Below are positions 48,667 through 60,038 of a stretch of 64,000 bases of DNA, one piece after another. How positions within the stretch are numbered: position 1 is the stretch's first letter; each line of letters starts with the position of its first letter. This DNA is from Conoideocrella luteorostrata. Lineage: Eukaryota; Ascomycota; Sordariomycetes; Hypocreales; Clavicipitaceae. The notes beneath the pieces were generated by a model. The model saw only the letters and a program-made list of their open reading frames with translations. It ran no database searches and was not told where the DNA came from. Position numbers and translations under genes: made by a program. The stretch lies in assembly GCA_032433595.1 (NCBI GenBank), contig JASWJB010000010.1, forward strand, positions 240,362-304,361. The letters run 5' to 3'.

Positions 48667-50719
48667 ATGGTGTATTGCGGGAAACCATCGAAAGGCTGTT
48701 CCAACTGTCGAGAGCGTAAGATTCGGGTACGTTTGTTACTAACGCTAGCTTCCCTTATCCCCCCCCCCCCCCCGTCCACTTAGAGAATCTCTGTTTCTAA
48801 GACTTCTGTTTTTGTCTCCACAGTGTGATCAAAGGGATCCGACTTGTGGTCAGTGCGAAAAGCGCCAGCAGAAATGTCCTGGGTATCGTAACATGGTGGA
48901 TCTCATGTTTCGAGATCAGAGTCATCATGTCATTAAAAGGGCCACCACGAAAAGGAACCGAGCCAGAAAGACGCAGGCGAGACTCGCCAATGCCGTCCCC
49001 AACACGCCTCCACCAAGTTCGACCCAGCCTTTATTGCCTTCGCCATCATCCTTGGTTATTCGCCAACCTCGTCCGTTTCTTGGCGACACATCACCCTCTA
49101 GCGAAGATGATCTTGCTGCAGAACACGGCAGAGAGAGCGGATTGTCAAGCCTGTCTGCCAGCAGTGATGCCGATGATGATCAAGTCGCAGCATATGATGG
49201 ACGTATCTCAACAGCTCTAACGACAGACACCACCCGAATCTCCTGCGGTCCGACGGATTCTTTGCAAGAGCGAGGCATAGCATTCTTTTTCGCCCGATAC
49301 GTGGCCACCGACCACGGCTGCTATCAGAACTATGATTTCATCTACGACGTATGGAAACCACCGCCTACTTCTGACACCGATTCAGCGGACTGCATTTCTG
49401 CTAGCATGACGGCTGTTGGTCTAACTAGCTTATCAAAACTTACACGATGTCCTGAAACCTTTCGTCGAGCTCGGCAAAGCTACACAGTTGCTCTCGGCCT
49501 TGCGAATACAGCTCTGAGTAACCCAACTGAGGCACTCAAAGATAGCACAATGCTTTCTGTGCTTATTCTGGGCACATACGAATTTGTATCCGGTCGCACG
49601 CCCCAGACGATTCGTGCATGGCAGGATCATGTCAACGGGGCTGCCACCCTGGCAAGCATGAGAGGTGCCGGACAATTCCGCACCAAGGCTGGCACCAGAA
49701 TGTTTATCATGTTATGTCATACCGTTCTCATCAGCTGCATTCGCAGTGGCCTTCCAATGCCACAATCCATGGTTACTCTACGAAACGAACTATGGCACTT
49801 GACAGACACCAGCGGTCCAGTCTGGCGGGTTGTCGACACACTTTACAATGCACTTCAGGTCCGGCACGACATCAAGTCTGGCAAGGTTTCTGGGATCGAC
49901 GCTGTGGTCAAGAAGCTTTGCGACGTAGAAGACCAGTTTTCTGCGCTCATTTCCAGTCTTCCTCCTGGTTGGTACTACCGGCAAGCGAGGTTAACGAAAT
50001 CTCACCCTGCCGTGCTAGGTGATACTTGCCACATTTACCGCGGGCTAACACAGGCCACTACTTGGAACGGTATTCGCACCATGAGGATGCTGGTGCAGGA
50101 AACCATTGTCGAAGTGCTCTGTGGCAGCGTGGACGAGCCAACGGAACTGCCTGCGCAACACCAGCTTCACCTTGTTAAGGCCATGAAGCTAATACAGATG
50201 CTTGGTGCCGCATTTGTCTCCAGCGTGCCTCAGCACTTTGGGGTTGTAAGCGGAAAGGATATCATACGAGACAGGCAGGGCCGTCATGCGGTCTCTCCTG
50301 TACCCCCCGCCCAGCTCCCTCGTCGAATTCTATCTTCGTCTGATCAGAAAGCCCTAGCTCAAACCGGAAGCAATACTCGCTCTTCCTCGACAACTAGCTC
50401 ATCCCGCAAACCAACATTGTTTGATCCTACGCAATCAAGCGGACATGAACAAGGGGCAGAGCGTTTCCTCACGTTGGCAACTGCCAGCCATACCATTATT
50501 TGGCCGCTCTACACCCTGGGAATGTCGTCTTCAACCACACCAGAGACACTCGCCTATGTCTTGGATAGACTAGAAGCCATCTATCAAGAAACTGGGTTTG
50601 AGCAAGCCCGAGTGGTATCCAATACTGTTAAAGAACAAGTTCACACTCTGCTGTGGGATCAAATCCCAACGTCGAAGCTTCCATCCATACCTGACACTGC
50701 ACTGCCGATGATTGTGTGA
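48667..50719 (+). CDS. Zn2Cys6 transcription factor with fungal-specific domain
   Basis: Two exons, 48667-48726 and 48824-50719, encode 651 residues. The N-terminal binuclear cluster is complete: Cys11, Cys14, Cys21, Cys28, Cys31 and Cys38 in a CX2CX6CX6CX2CX6C pattern, and the 97-nt intron falls exactly between Arg20 and Cys21. After it come GYRNMVDLMFRDQSHHVIKRA, a basic and Ser/Pro-rich linker, and a fungal transcription factor domain (ERGIAFFFARYV, YDFIYDVWKP, MLSVLILGTYEFVSGRTP, WQDHVNGAATLASMRGAGQF) of the PF11951 type. Target genes are unknown. The intron contains a run of 15 C (48759-48773). The next gene downstream is convergent, so the factor has no obvious clustered target. Confidence 0.88.
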
Positions 50720-51561
50720 TACAAAGACTGGGCACCACAAGTGCCACGGGGACAGGGGCCCCTGGGGCGTTAGATGGAAGACGGAGGATATGTTACGTAT
50801 ATATGACGCCTAGAAACCTGCCCGCTTAGATCCAATCCTTTCTATTCCACAAAACTATTGACGATTTGATTACTTGCATCACTCTCTTCTTTGTGATGTT
50901 TTGATTGGCAATCGCACAACATGATCAGTCTTTGATTTGATCCTCTATCCTATCATCAGCTTTCTATTGGTTGGAGACAGCATTAAGTCCCCTGGCGATA
51001 TCACTACAAGAAGTCAACCAATTTCAAGCAGGCCAAGAGCCAAGGGGAGCAGAGCCCCATTGAGCTGGCATCTAATGTAACAAATGCTAAAGGCAGAGTA
51101 TATAAACACGCAGGACTAGCATCTGAAATGTGTAGAATTATTGGAACCTAAAACAGGTAAGAAAAGATACTTTCTTACCTACTTTTGCCATGTGAGACAC
51201 TCTCTTTCTTTTTAACCTTGAGTAGTGCCGTCCACCCATATAACGTGGCTAATGTGTTATCGATTTTTGCGTTCCTAGGCATCACGGTACAATATAAGTT
51301 ACGCCAATGCTGTAACTACTGCTGCAATTGCTGCTACTACTTTGATTACTACTAAATCTTGTTTTAATTGCTGTTGCTTCTCTTTTTATGAACTCTAAGA
51401 AGTAAGTCAGTCGGCCAAGAGGCGCCATCACGAATATTTCGAACAGTATTCTAGAATTCATTTCATTCGTAGGCATGTTCTAAAATTCGTTCATATAATG
51501 ACATTATATCGTTACACTAGTACTCATACACCTGTGTATATGCATTTTAAGTCTCCACTGA
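50720..51561. other. intergenic between convergent genes
   Basis: AT-leaning 3' sequence of the Zn2Cys6 and cyclophilin genes. No gene is visible. Confidence 0.55.
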
Positions 51562-53441
51562 CTACCAGCCATCAAAGTTTCCAAAGCCCCCACTTCCCTT
51601 CATCTTCTTCCGCGTCGGCTCCCTCCAATCTCCTTCATCGCGTTGATCCCCGTTACTTGGGGGAAGCTTGTTTAAATACCTGCCCACGCTCTCCTTTCCT
51701 TCCACTGATGAAATTACGCCATCGCCTCGTATCCTCTTGCCAGTCCAGGTTGTCTTGTCATCATCTGTGCCTCCTCTGCGCAAAATCTCCTCTTGTTGCT
51801 TTTCCAGTCGCTCTTGCTCCCTTTTTTGAGTCTGGAACTCTTCAAAGGGGTCGACGAATACAACTATGTCTTTGATGAAGATTTTGTTGAGGGGTCTGTT
51901 GGACCCGTCGGAAGGACTTGCCTCCATCTTGGTTAGGACGTCTTTGCCGTCGACAACGAGGCCGAAGATCGTATGTTTACGGTCAAGATGAGGCGTTGCC
52001 TTGTAAGTAATGAAAAACTGGCTCGAGTTTGTGTTTTTACCTTTGTTGGCCATAGAAACTGGATTAAGGAGAATCCTCGTTAGTAGCCTCGACTTGTGGT
52101 GGATTGATAACCGCAACGGTTGATGCACTCACGTATGCCTCGGCCATTATGGGTTAAAGGCCCATCGAATTCGTCGTTGAAATATTTACCCCAAATACTT
52201 GAGCCCCCCTTGCCGGTGCCAGAGGGATCACCTCCCTGAATCATGAAATTCGGTATGTTTCGATGGAAGGCCACGCCTTTGTAGTAGTTGGTTTGTGCCA
52301 GTCTTGTAAAATTCCAGACGGCTCTCGGCGCAGTATCTGTGTGCAGCTCAATGGTTAGATCCCCGAGGTTGGTCTCCATTCGAGCATAACCCTTTGTCTG
52401 AACCCGTTTCGGCTTGAGCATGAATTCCTCATCCGTCAGCAGAGCCCGTTCGCCGCTAGTTTCCGGTGTCAAGCCAGTGCTTGTAAAACTTGCCGCCGCC
52501 CTGCCTGTGGTGTACGCAGCAGCGTTTGCTGCCAGTGTCTTATCCCGGACCATAGACGGCGATGTAATATTAGCGGTTGATGAGCCATGAGAACCCGCTG
52601 CTGAGGATCTCGCCAGTGCTCCGGAGGTACGGTTAACATCTCCGCCTGCCTCTCTAGCTAATCGCGCCTTTTCTACGGCTGCTTTAGCTTTCAGTACCTT
52701 TTGTCCCATGCTTCCCAGTGTGTTCGCGTTGATGCTGCCTGCATCCCGCTCTTCTTCTTGTTCTTTTGTGACTTGCGCCCCTTCTCCATCCTTAAGATAC
52801 TGGAAGTGCTCGAGATTCCGACTAGCTCCGTTCAGGGGATCTTGCAAGGTAATAATGTCGGCGCGTGTAAACGGCTCGTCGTCCACGAGATCCTGCCACA
52901 TCTTGGCCTTGATATTCATGTGCTCCACCGTCTCCCACGCAAACACATTGGCGTACGTATCGTGTCTTATGGCCACTATATGTGTATTATCGGTAAAAAT
53001 CTTATACGTGACCGGATCGATTAAATCTCCCTTGCTGTCGCTAAGCCCAGCACCCAGAGAGTCCGAGCTCGCATTTCGCGCAAACCTGAGGCGTATTAAA
53101 TCATTATTGTGCAGTTCTTCGCCGTTTACGGGATTTCGATTTGGGTGCTTTTCCAGCCACGCGCCAATGACCTCTACATCGAAGATCGTGCCGTCGGGAG
53201 TGCAAACTGGGTTCCGGAACGGCTGGAGGCTGGCAGCACAAAAATTGAAAGGGAGTCGACGGAATTGCGTTGAGTCCGATCCACTGTGGGAGGATGAATT
53301 GGCACCTACGCTGGCAGAAAAGGCATCCGAAGATGACCACTCTGAGTGTGTGATCTGTAGATGGGCGAGAGTGTTAGCAAAGCCTCAGTTAGGGAAGAGC
53401 AAAAGAAATCTTACATAGAGCTTGTCGGTTCCTTTGCCCAT
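51562..53441 (-). CDS. CYP8: U-box cyclophilin-type peptidyl-prolyl isomerase (PPIL2/Cyp8 type)
   Basis: Three exons, 53415-53441, 52133-53354 and 51562-52058, encode 581 residues. The nine-residue first exon MGKGTDKLY joins to [14 protein letters not shown]-box follows ([21 protein letters not shown], then [21 protein letters not shown] and a second U-box-like region [20 protein letters not shown]), then a linker, then the cyclophilin domain from about residue 330: [77 protein letters not shown]. The active Arg and QGGDP motif are present. Members are nuclear and spliceosome-associated E3 ligases with isomerase fold. The C-terminus after the domain is a charged coiled-coil tail. The short first exon is supported by phase and the conserved MGKGTDKLY start. 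Confidence 0.88.
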
Positions 53442-54130
53442 TGTGATAATGAGCGAAGTCACGGTCTAAACGGATGGTCTCTGCCACTCGTAGACCAGAC
53501 TTGTAAACTTGTATGACGAATCTGAGTATGTTACTTCTTCCACGTAGTAGCTCCGGTGACGAGTCGCGAAGTTTGCTCAATCCTTATCTTATCGCGCTGC
53601 ATACAATAGTGGAATGAAAGGGACAATTTATAGCCCGTGTGGCTAGCGGGAAGATGCCAAAGATACTAAAACGTCCCGCTAGCGATATTCCCTGTACCTC
53701 GAAACAGACATTACCTGAGCAAACAGGCAAAGTTACTCCGTAATAAAGTCGGCCACAGGGGAGGAGCCGGCCACAAATATCCCACTCTTCTAAGCACTAC
53801 AACGAGCATATTTTAACCGCGATTTCTTGTGTGATTTAATTGCTATTATTATCATTTTTATATCCCTCCTGGGCACGGGAAAAACTGCTCCCCTGTTTAT
53901 ATCTAGTATAGCGAACGGGCTTTGTCTACTTGCTACCTTATCTCTTTAGATAGATGTGAGTTGTAGTGTTGGCAAATGACATGCACAAGACTTACGATGT
54001 TTTGTGATGACTCGGAAACATCTTAGTCTCGGTTGGTAGTGCGAATGACTGGCTTGACTCTTTGTCCACTCGCTTGCATATCACACGATATCCGACCCTG
54101 CTCGAGTTTAATTGTTCGTCCACCATTTAG
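53442..54130. other. intergenic
   Basis: No recognised gene. One TACTCCGTA copy lies near 53733. The right end adjoins the decayed kinase. Confidence 0.5.
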
Positions 54131-55255
54131 TCACTCAAGTTTCTCGTCTATGTACCGGCCCGACCTCAAACGCCGTATCACATCAACAACCGAAAGTCGT
54201 TTCTCGGGCTCAAAAATAACCATAGCTTGAATTAGGCGGGCATACTCCATGTGCTGGTCAGTGGAAAGATGCGCTGCCTCCCGTGCAAATCGGCTCACAA
54301 TATCGTCGGTCTGTTTGTCCGCATACCACTATTCCGGTTCCACGTCTTTTTGTATTTGCCCTGGTTCATAAGAGCCATATTTAGAGAATTCAAATCCTCC
54401 TTCTATTATTTAGGTGTAGGGCTAAAATAGTTAATAAAAAATACTAATAAGAAGCTTAAATATCTAGAAGAAAACATAAAATAAAATAGTATTACTCTAA
54501 ATCTAGTAGAGAGGGCAAGCGAGGTGCCAGACATCACCTTTAGTCAGTAGCGGATAGCCAAAACAGAGTTCAGGATGGGGAAAATCCATTGGAACTCCAA
54601 GCGACCTGGGCAGCTGCTCTACAAAGAAGGTTTGGCCAAAGTTAATAATACGAACATTTGGCGCGTGCGAAGAGCGCGATCCATTCGATAAATCTAAATT
54701 CTGATAGTTGGAAGATGCGGTCTCCAGTCATAGGTTGAACGTCTGGAAACTCAAACAGAACATTAGATGGAGTGAGATCTGTGAAAAGGATAACATGTCA
54801 ATAGGAACCATTTAAGAAACCAATCAGTGTAACTTACCACCCGTGGCATACTCTGTGGTGATGGAGGAATGCCAAAGCACTAGCGATCTGTTAGCAAACA
54901 AGATGTCAACCAGATAAAGCTGCCACAGCCTTTATTTTCTAAAAGCTTGGCCAAAGTACCAAGAAGACTAGATAATGATGCTCGCCATTTGGGCCAAATA
55001 CCTTGAATGAGTCGTATAAAGTCACGACGTTTGGATGTCCCGAGCCTACGACTTTTTAAGGTGCTGAAGAAAGCCCAGCTCGGGCACGTCCACGGCGTCG
55101 GTATGGAGAATTTTCAATGCGAAATAGGGAGCGAACCAACCAAACTATCGAAAAATCCCCATACCCGAGTTTATGGATAATTTGTAATCCTGATTATCAG
55201 CGCATCTCACGTCGCCGATGTCGACTGGGCGGCAACAGCCAGGACAATACTTCTC
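54131..55255 (-). pseudogene. SRPK-like protein kinase, decayed
   Basis: On the minus strand, kinase blocks are in correct order but in changing frames with stops: EKYCPGCCRPVDIGDV (SRPK-type start), FALKILHTDAVDVPELGFL (the VALK lysine region), HPNVVTLYDSFKVFGPNGE, YLVFLVLWPSF, then QIASALAFLHHHRVCHG, DLTPSNVLFEF (catalytic loop), NVRIINFGQTF where DFG is NFG, LGVPMDFPHPELCFGYPLL, GDVWHLACPL and, at the end, FEPEKRLSVVDVIRRL. A likely spliceosomal intron remnant (GTAAGT...TTTCACAG) still lies between HG and DLTPSN, so this came from a normal spliced gene and not from a retrocopy. An AT-rich segment (about 54380-54510) interrupts the C-lobe. SR-protein kinases phosphorylate splicing factors; this copy cannot. 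Confidence 0.82.
54380..54510. other. AT-rich segment inside the kinase remnant
   Basis: About 130 bases of mostly A and T break the kinase similarity between LACPL and the next readable part. It could be a decayed insertion or an intron that has drifted. Confidence 0.45.
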
Positions 55256-57638
55256 CAGAAGGGAATGAATTTGTGGACATAGAAAAAGGCAGAAAGCTTT
55301 TTTGAAATTTTCCTTCTTAGGGGGCGAGGAGGGGGTTTCAGAAAGTAGGCAGTACAATGAAGACGTCACGGCGAAAGGTTGTTTCTGACCGACTCTATCA
55401 ATGGTCGCTGTCTATTATGTCCTTCGTTACAAGGCGGGGCCCCCCAATGGACATTTAAAAATTTCACTCCGGGCCAAGGCCTTTTAGAAAGCCTTCCGTA
55501 CGTTCATGGCCCCTAGAGCAAGGCAATTAAGGCCATGAGCATAGCGTTGCGACATTCTAACCATTCCGGACCAGCCGTCTGGCCTGTTGCGGGTGGTAAA
55601 AATCGAGTACTGCAAGGCACATAGACTACCGATGTGCGTGTCTACGAAGAAAAATCCGTGCTGCTCTTCTCGCATTCGCCATGGACAGTCATACTACCGT
55701 CCAGTAAGGACGTAAGTTATTGCCAAGGATGGGAAAAATCCTATTGTGAGCGTCCGTCTCCTCCTACCATGCGCTCGGCGAGTATCCCTCTGCCTTTTCC
55801 CCAGTCAGGTCATGAGGCTGTGCTCACAACCCGCAACATCCGTTTTGAAACGATGTAATGACTTTGGCAAACCGATTGGAGGTCGGAAATTTTGTACCAC
55901 CGGTCTTCGAGACCAGCCATCGAGTGTCCTATGCATTGCGGCGAGCGGGATTGGGGCCAAAGTCGTCAACTTAAGGTGGCTATTAACAGGGTTCTCGCCA
56001 GTAAGCCACGACTATGAACGAAGTGTGGGCGGCCGTCACGAAGCAGCGACACTCTGGGAGGAAGTGTCCCTGTATTAATGATGAAACGAATTGGGTAAGA
56101 TGCCCGAGTGTACACTGCCTTAATTTTTGTTTTCCATTTTTGTCTGTCTAGCCACAGAGGATATAGCTAAGCAATGTAACAAATGTGCCACGCGGCAATC
56201 CATCTATGATCAGGCATGTACAGGCAGAGTAGGGTACGGTGGGCGAGAATTCATTCAACAGGAGATGAGGAAAGCAATGATTAACGGGACACTGGCTGGT
56301 CTGGTAATTTGGCAGGCGTAATGTTCGTAGCCATCGAGCTGAGGGCTGGAGGTCCTGGCCGGTCAGATATTAGCCATTAGCACCTGGGGACATTATGCCT
56401 GAACGTGACAATAGCTTTTGAGCAGGTCGAAGGTCCATAGATAGCGGTGTTTTCTATTTCTGCTTGCGGTTGTGCAAGATAAAGTATACAACCCCCGATT
56501 TGGAACCTGGCTGCTGCGATCAATTTCAACAGCCTGCCCGATACTTGGTCTGCTACCCGACTAATTACTTTAGCAGCTCGACTAATATCCTAGCTGCGAA
56601 CGAATTCAGCCATTTGACTAACTCCCTACTCCGCTGCCCGGATATTTTTTTTCTCTCTTTCTGTTCTCAGATTACTAGGACTGTGATTTATCATGTGTGT
56701 TGCTAGCATTGCTACGGTCAGAATCGTTAAATATGTGTGTGGATTAGTCACGCATAAAAGTTGGACCTACAAGACCCCTTTTCTGTAATCTGTAGCTAGA
56801 TAACAACAATAATGATTATTGTTACATGTTGGAATTCGCAAGATTATTAGTATGTTCATTTTTTGTTGTTGTCGTTGTTGTTATTTTCTAGGAACTGATT
56901 ACGGAGTAGTTACTGGGTACATACAAGAGGTTTTGTAGATCCGGAGAGTCTAACTTAGGAGGAAAAAATATATATATAATTTTTAACCATTTTTTGAAAG
57001 ACCTTTATTATAAGTAGTAGCTTATTAGCTAGAAAATACTAAATAATACTATTTTTAACTCGTTATGCTAATTAATTTACCGATACTCCGTATTAGAATG
57101 CAGCTATAACTACTGGCTTAGTTGGTAGCGAACTAGCTACGGAGTACGGAGTACGGAGTTCACATGTATCCTTTTCGCCACTGCTAGCTGTCTGGTACCT
57201 GGCTATGTGGACATACGCAATTGCCCCGAGCTGAACGGAGCAGTTGCCAGTGCTTGCAGATCCATATCTCATCTTAGAAGCTGCCACATCTCCATGGCCA
57301 TGAAATAACTTCTCCGAACTTCAGTTCTCCCACTGTCCTGGTATCGTTGCCATACCGCACTACTGCGCAACTTCTCCTCAGCACCTGGGCTCGTCTCCCT
57401 TGTTCGGGTCTCAGAACGTGGCCTCCTGCCTACCACATAGTATCAAACTACTTGTGTAGGGAACTGGCATCTCCATTTGGCACTTGCATAGCCACGTCGT
57501 CCTTTGAAACATCGTCGAACAAACCAACTCCAGGGCTGGAACAAACAACCAGCATCGCATTTCTATTCTTTCACCCTCAGAATATAGTCGACCGATTGCC
57601 AGACTTGAGTATATCGTCTCTGCTACAAACTGCCCGTC
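55256..57638. other. 2.4-kb gene-poor region, partly AT-rich
   Basis: No recognised gene; frames at 55634-55858, 55746-56078 and 56127-56321 match nothing I know. A (GTT)n-like run lies at about 56861-56890, an AT-rich stretch at about 56960-57110, and TACGGAGTA-type motifs near 56900, 57085 and 57138-57158. Confidence 0.5.
57138..57158. repeat. TACGGAG tandem, three copies
   Basis: Three head-to-tail 7-base units, the only clear tandem form of the dispersed ACGGAGTA motif here. Confidence 0.75.
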
Positions 57639-59657
57639 ATGCGGCGCTTCCTGGGGCTTCTGGGTTGTGCCTTGTCCTTCTGCACTGCTTTGGCTCTCGA
57701 GGTTGTCATTGTGAGTCTGCGACGCTATCTTTCCCGTTTAGTTTTGTTCTTCTAACCATTATCGTTCTTCTATAGGATGAGACCGATGCCAATCGCCAAT
57801 ACTGCTCCGGTTCGCGATGCACCAACCGTTCTCTGTTATTTTATACCCGCGAGTTCTTCATACTAACCTCCCCATAGGCATGTATAGCCGAAACACTTGG
57901 GGCGGACCAATAGATCCGTTCATCCTCGTCAATTTTTTTAATTCTACCATACCGGAAGGTACTGATCCAATCGTCAGCTTGATCATTTTCCAATGGCAAG
58001 ATAAGAACTTGGTTGGCGTCCCAGATCCCAACACCGGAGGCCGAGTAAGAGAACAAGCCCATATTCCCACATTTCATCATCTGAATTAACCTTCTCTTAT
58101 TTTTGTAGCAATTACCAATTTGCAACGAAGAGTTTGTTAAGTCGGGTCAATGCAACTCTACGGACATCGGCGAGTTCATCATATCCCACAACGCGACCGA
58201 AAAATCCAACGCATTTGTCATGACAAAAGCCGTTCATTTAAAGGACCGGAGCGCCATTAAGTATTCTCTCAAGAAAACTGGATACTATTGTGTCGTAACG
58301 GAAGGTTTTACCATTGAAAATTACAAAGCCGCCGTTGAATTTCGAAATGCATATGGTGAGCTGGCAGCAACACAGATTCCTAAGCTTCCTTTCTATGGGG
58401 CCATGTCTATCATATACGCTCTCATGGCAGCATACTGGGGGTTTCTGTATTATCAAAATCGCCATGACATATGTATGTGTTGCGCATTGTTGTGCATACC
58501 CTATTAAAAATACTGTGTATTCACAACACTGCTCTAACACCTTAAAAGTGGCTGTCCAAAACTACATTACTGCGATCTTGATCTTCTTAGTGGTGGAGAT
58601 GCTAATCACCTGGGGCTACTACGGTATGTTCTACATCCAAAGTCGAACCCTGCAAATCTGTCTTATGCTGATCAAACCTACAGACTATCAAAACCACGGA
58701 GGCTCAACTGTGGGGTCTAAGGCTTTTCTGATTATAGTGGGCGTACTTAACGCTGCACGAAACTCATTTTCTTTCTTCCTTTTGCTTATAGTGTGCATGG
58801 GATACGGTGTGGTTAAATCAACTCTTGGCCGCACCATGATCTATGTTCGATGGCTTGCCGCCGCTCATTTCGTTTTTGGCCTAGTGTACTCCATTACCAG
58901 TTTGGTTGTTTCGCCCGAGAGTGCCGGTATGTATTGTGTCAATACGCATAACTTGCGTTGGGCCGTGCCATTTTAACAAGTTGCTAACTATTGCTAAGGT
59001 CCGTTTGTTTTGCTGATTGTCCTGCCGCTGGCTGGGACGCTTACAGCATTCTACGTGTGGACTCTCAACTCTCTTAACTTCACACTCAAAGACCTACGGG
59101 AGCGGAAGCAGCATGTAAAAGAGAGCATGTACAGAAAGCTCTGGTGGGCTATTCTCACCAGCATCCTTGTCATATTTGCCTTCTTCTTCTTCACCAGCTT
59201 TACCTTTGCTTCCGTAAATGACCCAGACTTCGTTCCCGGTCACTGGAAGACGAGATGGTTTATCCTGGATGGCTGGCTCAACATTGTGTACTTTGCAGAT
59301 GTGGCATTTGTGGCTTATGTCTGGCGCCCAACCGCGAATAACCGCCGTTTCGCTATGAGTGATGAGATTGCTCAAGACGACGATGGTAACTTCGAAATTG
59401 GAGATATCGGGGTCCCAGATGACTGGGATGATGATGAGGAAGCTCACGTCGGCAAGACGCAGGCTCACCCTCCGCCAGTTACAGGAATCACAAGTTCGTC
59501 CTCAAGACAAGGCGATGGTTCTCAACAAACGCCATCCAGAAACATTCCACGCGAATCGATTGACGGAGAGACTATTTTCGCCGTAGGCGAGGTTGGTGAT
59601 AAGTTCTCGGACGATGGAAGTGACGAGGAAGATGCGAAATTTGTGCAAAATAAATAA
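57639..59657 (+). CDS. GOST-family seven-transmembrane protein (Ptm1/TMEM87-like)
   Basis: Six exons, 57639-57710, 57776-57809, 57878-58044, 58109-58472, 58549-58926 and 58999-59657, encode 557 residues. A signal peptide (MRRFLGLLGCALSFCTALAL) leads to a lumenal domain with paired cysteines (YCSGMYSRNTWGGPIDPFIL, PICNEEFVKSGQCNS, TGYYCVVTEGFT), then about seven hydrophobic helices starting at PFYGAMSIIYALMAAYWGFL, and a cytoplasmic acidic tail (DDWDDDEEAHVG). The fold is that of the Golgi-localised seven-transmembrane GOST family, which acts in Golgi-related trafficking. Exon 2 is only 34 nt; it is required to rebuild QYCSGMYSR. The intron between exons 3 and 4 uses GTAAGA. All phases agree. 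Convergent with the NDUFAF7 gene. Confidence 0.86.
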
Positions 59658-60038
59658 GTGATTAAATGGGAGAGGCGTTTTCTTTCACATTGAATAAAGC
59701 ATTGCATCGATTCATTGTTTTAAAATTGAGGTTCCTTCTATTAGACCAACTGTGCTAGAACTAAATAATGCGCTATGCTAATGTATTTAACTGCCGACTT
59801 GTAATGCTGACTACGGCACATTATTTCCACGCGTAACGGTGAATTGCGGCACTTAGATCAAGGTAACCCTTACTCGTCTGCCCTGATCCCCATATTGCTT
59901 ATACAAGAATAAAGCTAACAAGGATACTGCATATTGCTGCTCATTTTTTACAAATTTCAAAATGTGTGTCCAGGCCTCGATACACAATCAGTGAGACGTC
60001 GCACCCGTCTCGCGAGTCGTTCTATTACATCACCATCC
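59658..60038. other. intergenic between convergent genes
   Basis: Shared 3' region, AT-leaning; nothing else seen. Confidence 0.55.
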
